Part shown: positions 33,721 through 43,698 of the stretch, one piece after another | How the letters are laid out: every line of letters starts with the position of its first letter | Numbering within the stretch: the first letter of the stretch is position 1 | The notes under the pieces: model-generated | What the model saw: the letters and a program-made list of their open reading frames with translations, nothing else | The model's database searches: none | Told to the model about the DNA's origin: nothing | Translations under genes and position numbers: made by a program | DNA from: Bacteroidota bacterium | Lineage (GTDB): Bacteria > Bacteroidota > Bacteroidia > UBA4408 | NCBI GenBank assembly: GCA_016721765.1 | Contig: JADKHO010000001.1 | Span: 1,104,001 to 1,168,000 of the forward strand | Direction of reading: 5' to 3' | Length of the DNA: 64,000 nt

Positions 33721-36393
33721 TTACCTTTTTACGAACTTCCTGGTTTGGGAATTTACTTTCAGAACATAAACTCCCGGGGAGAGATTTGTTAGTAAAATTT
33801 TGTGATCGGTGGCGGTAATTTTTTTTGAGAGGACTTCTCTTCCGAATACATCAAAGATTGAAACGGGGGTTTCTTCTTTTGTCTGGCTGCTGAATAGTAT
33901 GTTTATTTCATCCTTTGCGGGATTGGGGAATATTGCCAATGATTCTTTCTCCTGATTTTTTGATGAAGGGATTGTGTTTGGTTGCACAATTTCAGTATGA
34001 GCGATGTTTGTGGCCACAGGAAGGTTGAAGTCAAAATAAATGAAAGCGTTATTTGGAATTGTATCACCCACTTGTAAAGTTGTTTTTGGTTTTATACGGT
34101 AATGCACATACCCGTTTGAAAGCAATTGGTTGGTTCCACTGTCGGGAAGCAAAACGTTAGGGAATTTAAATTCCATATTTCCTTCCCAATACAACCACTT
34201 GAGATTTACAGGGTGAGATGCATTTACAAACTCTATGGTTGAAATTTGTAAGAAGTTGATATCAATGGGATTGCTGATCCGAATGTTGAAAGCAGTATCA
34301 TTTCCGGTATTTTGAAAACGGATGATGTAATCTAAATAGGGTTGGGTGGCAAGTTCATTTGTTGTTAGTTGTTCTTTATTTACCAGAATATCATTCGGGT
34401 CATAACTGCCCGAAATGGGGTCATGGCAAGTGTGCGAATTAGAGGTTGGAATCGTATCATTAATGAAAGGATAAATATGAATGCTGGAATGAGCAGAGGT
34501 GCCAATCTGAGCTGAAGCTTGGATTCCAAATACAACCTTAATGGTTCCGCTTTCGAATGGTGCTAATGGTGCTAAGTTCCAAACAATAGAATCGGCAGTT
34601 ACAAGAAAAGGAATACTGTCGGAATAAGAATAAGTCAATAAAGGGTCGAGATATAAAACAATGCTTGGAGAAAGAGTAGTAGTTCCGGAATTTCCATACT
34701 GGATAGTATACATGCCATTAAATCCAGGGCGAAGGCGGGAAGTTCCATTTTCAATTACCCAAAGATCGTTAACAACCCCCAAAGGTTGAAAAGCAAAATT
34801 GTTAAGTGAATCTATTTGACGAAAACCATTAAAGTAGGCTGTGTTAGTTAATGGAGCAGATGTGTAAAAGTTGGGTATAGGGGTTGAAACAGTAAAATTA
34901 CCACTATCTAAAACCACAAGACTATAGCTTCCATCAATTAAAGAAAAAGCAAATCTATTTGTATTATTATCTATAATCTTATGATTGTAAAGTACTTTTT
35001 CACCTATGTTTTGCACCCCATTTGAATTTGCATCCACATAAATAGTTCCGCTTATTGTATTTAAAGTCTCCGTGATTCTTCGCATTAAGCCCTCGATATA
35101 CTCTGTCGTCCATACTGCATAAAATTCCGAATACTCAGCAGTAACAAAATCATGGTTCCTTGTTTCAACAATATCTAAAACATTCATATCCCATCCATAA
35201 ATACCTGTGTAGCTATTCTGGAGGGTATTTTGCCATTTTATATTACCAGCAGAGTCAAGCCTTACAATCCAAGGAACAAAACCTTGAAAATAATTTGCAC
35301 TATCCATATTGGCTTCAGTTTTATCTCCGGAAATGGGAGATCGTGACTCTCCGGCAATTATATATCCACCGTCTTTGGTTGCAACAATTTTATGCGACTG
35401 ATCCTCTTTTGTTCCTCCAATAGTATTTTGCCATTGCATCGCACCAATGCTATCTGTCTTAACAATCCAATAGTCAATAATCCCAATATTGTTTTCTGAT
35501 TTATCGCCTGAAACGCTTGATTGAGAATTCCCAACAATAACGAAACCACCATCGTTAGCCAGATCTAATGCACTCATATTGTCTGACTGAGCGCCGCCTA
35601 TTGTATTCTGCCACTCAATACCTCCGAGACTATCTACTTTTATTATCCAATAATCCGTTAACCCGACACTAGCTTTCGTTTTTTCTCCGGAAATTCCGGA
35701 TTCAGAGGAGCCGCCTAACAAAAAGCCATTATCTTTTGTTTGAACAACAGAAGCAGGAGTTTCGTTTAAATTTCCACCAATTGTTTTTTCCCACTGCACA
35801 ATTCCCAAGGTATCAAGTTTTACGAGCCAAAAGTCATACGTTCCCCTGCTGTTTTGTGATTTATCACCGGAAGTATTAGACTTTGATTTGCCAATAAGAA
35901 TGCAACCACCGTCATCTGTTTCCTTCATATCATAAAGAACATCGTCCCCGCTTCCCCCAATAGTATTTTCCCAAAGGATGTTGCCAAGTGAATCAGTTTT
36001 GACGACCCAGAAATCGAAAAAACCAATATTATTTTCAGATTTATTGCCAGAAGCAGGAGAGTTTGAATTTCCTCCTAGGAGATATCCACCATCCTTGGTT
36101 TGCAGCACATTATGTAAATTATCATCACCCATTCCCCCGTAGTTTCTTTGCCAGATTCTATGACCTAAAGAATCAGTTTTAATTAGCCAAAAATTTCGAC
36201 TCATATTCAAAATGTAAGTTGGCCCGCCAAGAATAAATCCGCCATCCTTCGTTTCATCAAGGGTAGAGAAATATTGATTTTCATATCCTGACCATTCCTC
36301 CCACAGAACCTCTTGCGCAAAAGCTGGATAAATTAATAAGCAATGGGCAATAAACAAGAAAAATAATTTTGAAAAGCGGTATGGTTTTGTCAT
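33721..36393 (-). CDS. secreted beta-propeller repeat protein with T9SS domain
   Basis: This is an 890-residue exported protein. A signal peptide (hydrophobic LFFLFIAHCLLIYPAFA) is followed by about six repeats of roughly 58 residues. Each has the pattern W-x-x-x-x-G-G, D-(D/N/Q)...V-x-T-x-D-G-G-(Y/F)-(I/L)-L-x-G-x-S, S-G-x-K-(S/T), D-(Y/F)-W-(I/V)-V-K-x-D-S-L-G, consistent with a beta-propeller. A DUF11-like region carries SGSYDPNDILV and Y-I-I-R-F-Q-N-T-G-N-D-T-A. The C-terminal T9SS domain reads AIFPNPAKDEINIL, VSIFDVFGREVLS, GVYVLKVNS. The ATG at 36393 is preferred over a TTG two codons earlier. It is a surface or released protein with no enzyme motif. Confidence 0.85.
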   Translation of the reverse strand: MTKPYRFSKLFFLFIAHCLLIYPAFAQEVLWEEWSGYENQYFSTLDETKDGGFILGGPTYILNMSRNFWLIKTDSLGHRIWQRNYGGMGDDNLHNVLQTKDGGYLLGGNSNSPASGNKSENNIGFFDFWVVKTDSLGNILWENTIGGSGDDVLYDMKETDDGGCILIGKSKSNTSGDKSQNSRGTYDFWLVKLDTLGIVQWEKTIGGNLNETPASVVQTKDNGFLLGGSSESGISGEKTKASVGLTDYWIIKVDSLGGIEWQNTIGGAQSDNMSALDLANDGGFVIVGNSQSSVSGDKSENNIGIIDYWIVKTDSIGAMQWQNTIGGTKEDQSHKIVATKDGGYIIAGESRSPISGDKTEANMDSANYFQGFVPWIVRLDSAGNIKWQNTLQNSYTGIYGWDMNVLDIVETRNHDFVTAEYSEFYAVWTTEYIEGLMRRITETLNTISGTIYVDANSNGVQNIGEKVLYNHKIIDNNTNRFAFSLIDGSYSLVVLDSGNFTVSTPIPNFYTSAPLTNTAYFNGFRQIDSLNNFAFQPLGVVNDLWVIENGTSRLRPGFNGMYTIQYGNSGTTTLSPSIVLYLDPLLTYSYSDSIPFLVTADSIVWNLAPLAPFESGTIKVVFGIQASAQIGTSAHSSIHIYPFINDTIPTSNSHTCHDPISGSYDPNDILVNKEQLTTNELATQPYLDYIIRFQNTGNDTAFNIRISNPIDINFLQISTIEFVNASHPVNLKWLYWEGNMEFKFPNVLLPDSGTNQLLSNGYVHYRIKPKTTLQVGDTIPNNAFIYFDFNLPVATNIAHTEIVQPNTIPSSKNQEKESLAIFPNPAKDEINILFSSQTKEETPVSIFDVFGREVLSKKITATDHKILLTNLSPGVYVLKVNSQTRKFVKR

Positions 36394-36452
36394 TGGCAAT
36401 TAGCTAAGTGGGTCTTTACTTTTGTAAATGTATTGATTCCCAGTATATAAAC

Positions 36453-39137
36453 CTATTGCAAATACTTCTGCCCAAAGAATGTTTCATAAGCCGAAACATC
36501 TTTTTTATTGTAAAGGATGGGATAATTGTCGGCTGAAATTACAAGAATTTTAAATTTTTCGGGATTGGATAATCCTTTAAAAAGAGTTTCACTGTTTTTT
36601 AAAACACCATAATATTCCATTGCTTTTGCCTTATTGGGAAAGGATTTAACAGAAATCATTTGTTGGTCGGTGCTAAAAACTAGGTCACTAATAAGCAGTT
36701 GGCTACCACTAAAATTTTCGTCATTAAAGTCGGATAAATCTGCTTTTTGTTGGGGCATGGAAAGACCGGCACTGGGCAGTAAAATGATGCAGAAATGCTC
36801 GCCATCCGGGCTAAAATTGTAGAGTGCCGCTACTTTTTTACTCGTGTCGGCAAGCGCTTTCATTTCGGGCTTTTGCTGAGCTGCTTGCAGTTTTAGCAAT
36901 ACCTCCAACATATCCGAAGCACGCTTTTTAACATCATCCTTTGGATATTTGGCAACAACTAAGCGCAGCGATTTAATGTATTCGTCAAGGGGTGCTGTTT
37001 TGCCAATACACTGCGCCTTTAAAAAATCATATTTAGGCTTGTATTTGCTATTGGGGAATAGTGTATCCGAGGTGGCACAATTTACAAGCACTTGGGCATA
37101 ATTTTGATCCAAAAAGAGTTGATAGGTTTGCTCGTAATACTTTGTAGCTTCGCTCTTGCTAAATGCCTTGTTTTTACCATAATTGGGGTCACGAATAATT
37201 AGGGCATAATCGCTATTCGGATAATCGTTTAACAAGATGTTTTTATATTTCAACGCATTGGGTTCATCTTCGGCTTGCGTGTAGGCTTGGTACAATTGAA
37301 AATAGCAACTTAGCTTATAGCGGTTTTCCGGAAAACGGCGCAACAACTCTTCATAGGTCTCAATTGATTTGAGGTTAAATCCAAGTTGATCCTTATAAAT
37401 TGAAGCCATATCATAAAGCGCATTGATAATGGTATCGTTTGATTTTTTTATGGCAGCTTCAGTAAGCGGAATGTCTTTTAACATGCTTGCTTTGTTGCGA
37501 TATTCCAAACCATCTTTCGACTTTTCGCTTGTTTCATCGCCGGCATTTGCATTATCGCCTTGTGTAGTGGCAGTTGATCCAAAATCATCGGCAGGGGTTT
37601 GTTGCTGTTTATTGCTTCTTCGCCAATTGTCTTCGAGCTTTCGATTGCCCCATTTTTTTTGAAACTCGCTAAAACCAAAACTCAAGGTTTGTTGGTTGTA
37701 AAAATACCAACCTCTTTCACCTGTTCCGCCGGGAAAGCCCATTCCACCCGGACCACTGTTAGATGCATTTTGAGGCATTCTGGTGTTTTGCTCTTGTTCT
37801 TGATTGAGTTTTTCCTCTTCTTCTTTTTCTTTTTTAGCCTGCGCTTGTGCTTTGGCGTTTGCTTCTAATTTTTCCAATAAAGTAGCTCTACTCGATTCAT
37901 CTAGTTTAGATATGGCCTGTAAACTATCTTCCCGCTCAACGGTATTTATATCCTTCACCAAACCGGTTAAACTTTTTGATTTTGTAACAATGTCATCGTA
38001 ATCAGGAAACTCCGGATTCAGCAAACTAACTGCGGTATCGTAATATGCTTGTGCACTCTTAAAATCAGGAAATTGCAAATAAATATCCCCTAATTTTAAA
38101 CTCGACATCCCTTTTTGGTAAGTATTGCTGGTACTGGTGCTTATAGATTTATGCAAATAATCCATAGCAAGCTCTTGTTGTTTTTCTTTGTCGGCAATTT
38201 CTGCTAAGGCGTAATAAATTTGATCTTGATATTCGATATTTTTATCGTCGCGCAACATTTTTTTCAAGCGTTTCTTTAAATCGACTGTGCTACCGCTGTT
38301 CACATCAAAGCTGCGCGCTTCATTAATTTTTGCACTAAAGGCCATCTCATAAGGAGGATTCATTTTTACCACCAAACCAAAATAATGAGAAGCTTTTTTT
38401 AGCTGACCTTGTTTTTGATAGAGTTGTGCCAAAACAAAAGTGTATCGTGTTCTTTCGCGCTTACTTTTTGTATGGGCAATAGCTTTTGTGAGATTTTCGA
38501 TGGCAAAGGAATAATCGTCTTTCTTGCAATAATAATCAGCGCAAACGGCATAGTATTCACCTTTTAAATTTTCAGGAAATTTTTTATCGTAACGAATTTC
38601 ATCCATGATGCTTTCAGCCACGGCAGAGGTCCCCACTTCATTTTGACAACGGAACGACCACAGCATGGCTTCATAGTGTGAAGGCAATTTTTTATATTGG
38701 GTTTGCATAAAATCAAACACCTCTAGCGCATCAATATAGTTGTGTCGATAAAAATGCGACTTGCCAATAACTAAATAACTGTCATCAATCCAATTGCAAT
38801 GCTCTTGTCCTTTTATTAAAATCGAATGCCGCTCAATTACCGAAGAAGCTTTTTTATAAGCTTTATCCATTTCGGCAGTAAGTGTTTGCGATTCCTTTAA
38901 ATCGGTGTAGTTAAATACAGGAATAAGTTTATCAAAATGGTCGACATGTGTTTTGTAGAGCTTTTCAACACCTTCTTTTAAACTTTCTTTTGCGTAAAAA
39001 TAGCCGTTAAAGCGGGAGGTTAAGTTATGGTACGAACGCGTCGCAACAGTATTTTTCTTGGTGGTACAAGCAGCCAAGAGCATTACTAGTGCAAGCAAAA
39101 TTGTAAAGGAAAATGGATTATTAAAACGTTTTAACAA
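36453..39137 (-). CDS. sprE: gliding/T9SS lipoprotein SprE (PorW) homolog
   Basis: This is an 894-residue periplasmic lipoprotein with a lipobox LLAAC (Cys24) after a short basic head and hydrophobic stretch. TPR repeats fill the region from about 40 to 400 (Y-x-x-A-L-E-V-F-D, Y-S-F-A-I-E-N-L-T-K-A, Q-G-Q-L-K-K-A-S-H-Y-F). A Gln/Glu/Lys-rich linker with a Gly-rich patch follows (about 420-480), and further TPRs. The opening TTKKNTVATRSYHNLTSRFNGYFYAKESL is the pattern I know from SprE/PorW, a component needed for type IX secretion and gliding. The start is TTG, because the first ATG falls within the lipobox helix. It matches the many T9SS cargo genes nearby. Confidence 0.82.
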   Translation of the reverse strand: MLKRFNNPFSFTILLALVMLLAACTTKKNTVATRSYHNLTSRFNGYFYAKESLKEGVEKLYKTHVDHFDKLIPVFNYTDLKESQTLTAEMDKAYKKASSVIERHSILIKGQEHCNWIDDSYLVIGKSHFYRHNYIDALEVFDFMQTQYKKLPSHYEAMLWSFRCQNEVGTSAVAESIMDEIRYDKKFPENLKGEYYAVCADYYCKKDDYSFAIENLTKAIAHTKSKRERTRYTFVLAQLYQKQGQLKKASHYFGLVVKMNPPYEMAFSAKINEARSFDVNSGSTVDLKKRLKKMLRDDKNIEYQDQIYYALAEIADKEKQQELAMDYLHKSISTSTSNTYQKGMSSLKLGDIYLQFPDFKSAQAYYDTAVSLLNPEFPDYDDIVTKSKSLTGLVKDINTVEREDSLQAISKLDESSRATLLEKLEANAKAQAQAKKEKEEEEKLNQEQEQNTRMPQNASNSGPGGMGFPGGTGERGWYFYNQQTLSFGFSEFQKKWGNRKLEDNWRRSNKQQQTPADDFGSTATTQGDNANAGDETSEKSKDGLEYRNKASMLKDIPLTEAAIKKSNDTIINALYDMASIYKDQLGFNLKSIETYEELLRRFPENRYKLSCYFQLYQAYTQAEDEPNALKYKNILLNDYPNSDYALIIRDPNYGKNKAFSKSEATKYYEQTYQLFLDQNYAQVLVNCATSDTLFPNSKYKPKYDFLKAQCIGKTAPLDEYIKSLRLVVAKYPKDDVKKRASDMLEVLLKLQAAQQKPEMKALADTSKKVAALYNFSPDGEHFCIILLPSAGLSMPQQKADLSDFNDENFSGSQLLISDLVFSTDQQMISVKSFPNKAKAMEYYGVLKNSETLFKGLSNPEKFKILVISADNYPILYNKKDVSAYETFFGQKYLQ

Positions 39138-39348
39138 ATTTGTATTTACCTGAGCGTGGTTTACTTCTAACTTATTTTTTACAAAAATATTTTATTTTTT
39201 GGTAAAACACGCATGAAAGTGCATTTAATAAGGCTTCTACTATAGTTTTGGTTTAAAATAGGCTTTGGACCAGTTGTGCTTCATAACTATTCTAGCACTA
39301 GCAGGGATTGTTTTTTTTAAGATATTTGCCTTCCCTGAAAGGCAGTGC

Positions 39349-40233
39349 ATGGCAGAGCAAGAAAAAAAGAAAAAGGAACAACGTTTTTTTTACCGGATAA
39401 AAAACAAATTTCGACTGGTTATCATGAACGATGAAACCTTCGAAGAGAAGGCCTCGTTTGTGCTGTCGCCCTTGAATGTTTTTGTTTTTGTAGGTACCCT
39501 TGCTTTATTTTTGATTGTGCTTGTTTCCTACATCATTGCTTTTACCTCACTTAGAGAATACATTCCGGGTTATGCCGATGTGAACATGCGTAAAAACATT
39601 AAAACCTTGGCTTTGCGTGTGGATTCCTTGGATCAAGAATTACAAAATCGCGAAATGAACATTTCAAATTTTGCGGATATCCTCAACGATAAAAAGCAAA
39701 ATCCCAAAATAAATCCAACAGCAAAAGACAGTACAAAGAAGTACGAAAAACTAACACTCTCGGGTTCTTTTGAAGACTCTATGATGCGCGCTGAAATTGA
39801 ATCCCAAAGCAAGTACAGCCTAGCGCTCGGAGAAGAAAGCAAAGCAAAAAGCGGTATTCGAAATTTTTTCTTTTTTGTTCCTTTGAAAGGTGTTGTTACA
39901 GATTCTTACAAATCCGGTATATCTCACTATGGTGTGGATATAACAGCTCCCGAAAACGAAGCAATTAAAGCAACCTTAGATGGTACTGTGATTCTTGCCA
40001 CTTGGACATCCGAAACCGGATACGTGATTCAGGTGCAGCATGAAAATAATTTAGTGAGTATTTATAAACACAACTCTGTGCTCTTGAAAAAAGTGGGCGA
40101 CAAAGTGAATGCCGGTGAAGCCATTGCCATTATTGGAAATTCGGGAGAACTAACCAGCGGTACGCATTTGCATTTTGAACTTTGGTTCAATGGACTACCT
40201 GTTGACCCTCAGGAATACATGAGTTTTAATTAA
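39349..40233 (+). CDS. M23 family metallopeptidase
   Basis: This is a 294-residue membrane-anchored peptidoglycan endopeptidase of the LytM/M23 class. A basic cytoplasmic head (about 1-45) precedes one transmembrane helix (about 49-68). A periplasmic coiled-coil stalk (about 80-110) and a C-terminal LytM domain (about 175-294) follow. The zinc ligands are His193 and Asp197 in HYGVD and His275 in THLHFELW. All are present, so it should be active rather than an EnvC-like activator. The ATG at 39349 avoids a TTG-started extension that would lie in the promoter region. dxr follows 10 nt downstream. Confidence 0.88.
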   Translation: MAEQEKKKKEQRFFYRIKNKFRLVIMNDETFEEKASFVLSPLNVFVFVGTLALFLIVLVSYIIAFTSLREYIPGYADVNMRKNIKTLALRVDSLDQELQNREMNISNFADILNDKKQNPKINPTAKDSTKKYEKLTLSGSFEDSMMRAEIESQSKYSLALGEESKAKSGIRNFFFFVPLKGVVTDSYKSGISHYGVDITAPENEAIKATLDGTVILATWTSETGYVIQVQHENNLVSIYKHNSVLLKKVGDKVNAGEAIAIIGNSGELTSGTHLHFELWFNGLPVDPQEYMSFN

Positions 40234-40243
40234 AACGGATATT

Positions 40244-41398
40244 TTGGAAGAGAAAAAGAAAGTAGCGATTCTGGGCAGCACCGGTTCTATTGGTACACAG
40301 GCATTGGATGTAATTAAAGCCAATCCACAATCCTTTGAAGTTGAGGTATTGAGTGCCCAAAATAATGCTGATTTACTGATTCAGCAAGCAATTGAATATA
40401 ATCCAAACTGTGTGGTGATTGGTGACGAAAGCAAAAGACAATTTGTTTTGGATGCATTGCAAAAACGTGATATAAAAGTGTATTCAGGTTTGGATGCCTT
40501 GGCTCAAGTAGTGCAAATGGAAAGCATCGACATGGTATTGACCGCACTCGTTGGCTATGCCGGATTAAAACCAACTCTAGCAGCAATAAGGGCCGGAAAA
40601 CAAATTGCTTTGGCCAATAAGGAAACACTGGTTGTAGCCGGCGATTTGGTAACAAGCCTTGCAAAGGAAAATGCAGTAAATATTTATCCGGTTGATTCGG
40701 AGCATTCTGCAATATTTCAATGTTTAGTTGGTGAATTTCACAATCCACTTGAAAAAATTTATTTAACAGCTTCCGGAGGACCGTTTAGAGGAAAGGACAA
40801 GGATTTTTTAGCTACCGTAAAAAAGGAGCAAGCACTCAAGCATCCGAATTGGGATATGGGAACAAAAATTACAATCGATTCTGCAAGTCTTATGAACAAA
40901 GGTTTGGAAGTGATTGAAGCGAAATGGTTATTTGGATTAAAGACCGAACAAATTGATGTAATTGTACATCCTCAATCTATTCTGCACAGTATTGTTCAAT
41001 TTCAAGATGGCAGCATGAAAGCGCAAATGGGATTGCCGGATATGAAATTGCCCATTCAATATGCTTTGGCTTATCCTTCTCGATTGAAATCTGATTTCCC
41101 TCGATTTGATTTCATGAACTACCCCAGTCTGACCTTTGAAAAGGCAGATACTAAAACCTTTAAAAACCTGGCCTTAGCCTACAGTGCATTGGAAAAAGGA
41201 GGCAACATGCCCTGTATTATTAATGCCGCAAACGAGGTGGTGGTTGACGCGTTTTTAAAAGATAAAATCTCATTTTTGGGAATGTCGGATGTCATTGAAA
41301 CCTGCATGGCAAAAGCAACTTTTGTAACAAAGCCCAGTTATGAAGACTATGTAAACAGCGACAAAGAGGCTCGCACCTTGGCTTTACAACTAATTTAG
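40244..41398 (+). CDS. dxr: 1-deoxy-D-xylulose 5-phosphate reductoisomerase
   Basis: This is a 384-residue cytosolic enzyme that converts DXP to methylerythritol 4-phosphate with NADPH and a divalent metal, the committed step of the MEP isoprenoid pathway. The NADPH loop GSTGSIGTQALDVI lies at residues 10-23. ANKETLVVAGD, the metal-site segment PVDSEHSAIFQ, ASGGPFRG and TIDSASLMNKGLEVIEA are all present. The C-terminal helical domain has AANEVVVDAFL. The start codon is TTG at 40244: it places the first strand correctly and no usable ATG exists before the NADPH loop. It is co-directional with the M23 peptidase. Confidence 0.96.
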   Translation: MEEKKKVAILGSTGSIGTQALDVIKANPQSFEVEVLSAQNNADLLIQQAIEYNPNCVVIGDESKRQFVLDALQKRDIKVYSGLDALAQVVQMESIDMVLTALVGYAGLKPTLAAIRAGKQIALANKETLVVAGDLVTSLAKENAVNIYPVDSEHSAIFQCLVGEFHNPLEKIYLTASGGPFRGKDKDFLATVKKEQALKHPNWDMGTKITIDSASLMNKGLEVIEAKWLFGLKTEQIDVIVHPQSILHSIVQFQDGSMKAQMGLPDMKLPIQYALAYPSRLKSDFPRFDFMNYPSLTFEKADTKTFKNLALAYSALEKGGNMPCIINAANEVVVDAFLKDKISFLGMSDVIETCMAKATFVTKPSYEDYVNSDKEARTLALQLI

Positions 41399-41438
41399 GG
41401 ATTGCCCAATCTTTGTTAAAGTTTTTAAGAGGCATAAA

Positions 41439-41463
41439 GTTCGCGAACAAAGACTTACCTTTG
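41439..41463 (+). promoter_or_regulatory. rseP promoter with palindrome
   Basis: The -7 box TACCTTTG (41456-41463) lies 37 nt before the rseP ATG. The perfect palindrome GTTCGCGAAC (41439-41448) ends 7 nt upstream of the box, where a repressor would block polymerase. Confidence 0.55.
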
Positions 41464-41500
41464 CGCCTTGCAAAAAAAATACGCGTACTAAATTTACGAA

Positions 41501-42820
41501 ATGGAAATTCTGATTAAAGCTGCTCAGTTAATATTAAGTCTCTCTATACTTGTTGTTCTGCATGAGTTGGGACATTTTATACCCGCAAAACTCTTTAAGA
41601 CAAGAGTTGAAAAATTCTATCTTTTCTTTGATCCATGGTTCTCGCTTTTCAAAACAAAAAAGGGGGATACAGAATATGGAATTGGATGGTTGCCTTTAGG
41701 TGGATATGTGAAAATTTCGGGAATGATTGATGAGAGCATGGATAAGGAACAAATGGCCTTGCCTCCTCAACCTTGGGAATTTAGAAGTAAACCAGCCTGG
41801 CAACGCTTAATTATTATGCTAGGCGGTGTTACCGTAAATGCAATATTGGGTGTATTTATTTACATCTGCATCCTTGCTTATTGGGGCGAAGAATACTTGC
41901 CTACCCAAAATTTAAAATATGGTATTGCTTGCGATTCAGCTGCATTTGAAATGGGCTTGCAAAATGGCGATAAAATTTTGGCGGTTGATCATAAAGTGGT
42001 AGATAATTTTGCCAAAATACCTGCCGAAATAATTTTTAATCAAGCTAAATCAGTTAGTGTAGAACGAGAAGGAAAAAATTTGGATATTATTATTCCTCCC
42101 GGATTTACAAGTGTTTTAATAAAATCGCAAGGAAGTTTTATTGCACCACGACAAACCATCGAAATTGAAGAACTTGCACCGGGTTCGCCGGCACTAAAAG
42201 CAGGATTGCTTAAAGGCGATAAGATTATTGGGATAGATAGCTTGCAAACCCCCTATTTTGATCAGTTCCGTGCTGAATTACAGAAACATAAAAACCAAAC
42301 CATTGCGGTTAAATTAATACGTAATGGCGTTGAAACTACTGCCAATGTTGCTGTTCCGGAAGAGGGTTTAATTGGCTTTACGCTCAAGAGTTTCGATACG
42401 TATCTTGAATTTAAGAAAATTGATTACAGCATGATAGATGCCGTACCTGCAGGATTCAGTAAAGCATATCATACGTTCGACGATTACATTAAACAATTTA
42501 AACTCATCTTTTCACCCGAAACAAAAGCTTATAAATCATTGGGTGGATTTATTACCATGGGTAAAATATTTTCACCCGTATGGGATTGGCAACGCTTTTG
42601 GAATTTAACAGCATTTCTATCGATAGTATTAGCCATTATGAATTTGTTGCCTATTCCGGCATTAGATGGAGGCCACGTAATGTTTCTTCTTTGGGAAGTA
42701 ATTACCAGAAGAAAACCGAATGAAAAATTTATGGAATACGCGCAAACCGCAGGAATGATTTTATTATTTGCTTTGTTGCTTTTCGCGAACGGAAACGACA
42801 TTATCCGCTTATTTCAATAA
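41501..42820 (+). CDS. rseP: site-2 intramembrane zinc protease RseP
   Basis: This is a 439-residue inner-membrane protease that cleaves anti-sigma factors and signal-peptide remnants within the membrane. The zinc motif HELGH is at residues 21-25 in the first helix. The second conserved motif, NLLPIPALDGGH, lies in a C-terminal helix near residue 385. Two periplasmic PDZ-like domains lie between (about 115-200 and 215-290; the second has APGSPALKAGLLKGDKIIGID). GGYVKISG precedes the second helix. It has its own promoter. No anti-sigma gene adjoins it. Confidence 0.95.
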   Translation: MEILIKAAQLILSLSILVVLHELGHFIPAKLFKTRVEKFYLFFDPWFSLFKTKKGDTEYGIGWLPLGGYVKISGMIDESMDKEQMALPPQPWEFRSKPAWQRLIIMLGGVTVNAILGVFIYICILAYWGEEYLPTQNLKYGIACDSAAFEMGLQNGDKILAVDHKVVDNFAKIPAEIIFNQAKSVSVEREGKNLDIIIPPGFTSVLIKSQGSFIAPRQTIEIEELAPGSPALKAGLLKGDKIIGIDSLQTPYFDQFRAELQKHKNQTIAVKLIRNGVETTANVAVPEEGLIGFTLKSFDTYLEFKKIDYSMIDAVPAGFSKAYHTFDDYIKQFKLIFSPETKAYKSLGGFITMGKIFSPVWDWQRFWNLTAFLSIVLAIMNLLPIPALDGGHVMFLLWEVITRRKPNEKFMEYAQTAGMILLFALLLFANGNDIIRLFQ

Positions 42821-42856
42821 AGATAAACCCTGAGCTTAACTAATTTGTTGTTTATT

Positions 42857-42864
42857 TAGATTTG
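42857..42864 (+). promoter_or_regulatory. -7 promoter box (TAGATTTG)
   Basis: This TAnnTTTG element lies 14 nt before the ATG at 42879. No -33 element at the right distance is obvious. Confidence 0.5.
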
Positions 42865-42878
42865 CAAAAATTCCGTTT

Positions 42879-43694
42879 ATGAAGAAGTCTATTCTTTTTC
42901 TATCACTTTGTTTTGCACTATCGACGGTGCTTAGAGCCCAAGATAGCACTATTGGAATAGGACAAGCGGATACTTCTGTACACAAAAAAACCCTAATCAT
43001 TCCCTTTGAACCGGATTTGTACATGAGCGACATGGACCGTGAAATTGGGCGTGTCAATCAATTGAGTCAGCCGCAAATTGTAGAAAAATTCAGAATCAAT
43101 TTTGACCGCACACTTGAGAATGCTGTGCAACTAAAAAATGAAACACAATCTGTTTTGCACGATGAAACGAGCGCGCAAGTGAATGAGTTAGTAAACATTT
43201 ATTCCGGTATTACATTTTTGTATACGCCTATCAAGAGAGCTCAAACAAAAAAGGACAAGCTTCTTTCCACAGTTGTTCCCACCAAAAAGGCTCCACAAAA
43301 GGATGCACGAATTAAAGATGGCGAAGTGTATACGGTGCGCGACACCATAGAAAGGTACATGAAGACAGTGTTAGTTGATAGCACGCTATTAGAGAAATTA
43401 AATGAGCGTTTTGGGGCGGAAAACTTTTTGTTTGTAAATCAATTTGAGCTAAAAAATAGTTTTACGGATGTGATGCAATTGCAAAACGATACGTATGAAA
43501 GGGAATTGCGCATTCATTATTCTATACTTAACAAAAAGGGAGAGGAGCTATGTGGGGGGATTGCCAAATGCCACTTTGCCAATACAATAGTGAATATTAA
43601 TAAAATTATTTCTACTTCTTTTCCTTGTGCCGCTAAGCAGATAGCCGATGCGCTTATAGCGTATGAAGGAAGTCTCGTAAAAACAAAAAAATGA
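42879..43694 (+). CDS. exported protein of unknown function
   Basis: This is a 271-residue protein with a signal peptide (MKKSILFLSLCFALSTVLRA) and no lipobox or T9SS domain, so it is probably periplasmic or outer-membrane associated. The mature part is a mixed helical/beta sequence with a motif EPDLYMSDMDREIGR near residue 45. A Lys-rich linker lies around 130-150. The C-terminal block has two Cys (EELCGGIAKCHF and SFPCAAKQ) and could hold a disulfide. I do not recognise the family. It has its own promoter and converges on the DUF2480 gene 4 nt away. Confidence 0.6.
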   Translation: MKKSILFLSLCFALSTVLRAQDSTIGIGQADTSVHKKTLIIPFEPDLYMSDMDREIGRVNQLSQPQIVEKFRINFDRTLENAVQLKNETQSVLHDETSAQVNELVNIYSGITFLYTPIKRAQTKKDKLLSTVVPTKKAPQKDARIKDGEVYTVRDTIERYMKTVLVDSTLLEKLNERFGAENFLFVNQFELKNSFTDVMQLQNDTYERELRIHYSILNKKGEELCGGIAKCHFANTIVNINKIISTSFPCAAKQIADALIAYEGSLVKTKK

Positions 43695-43698
43695 GATT

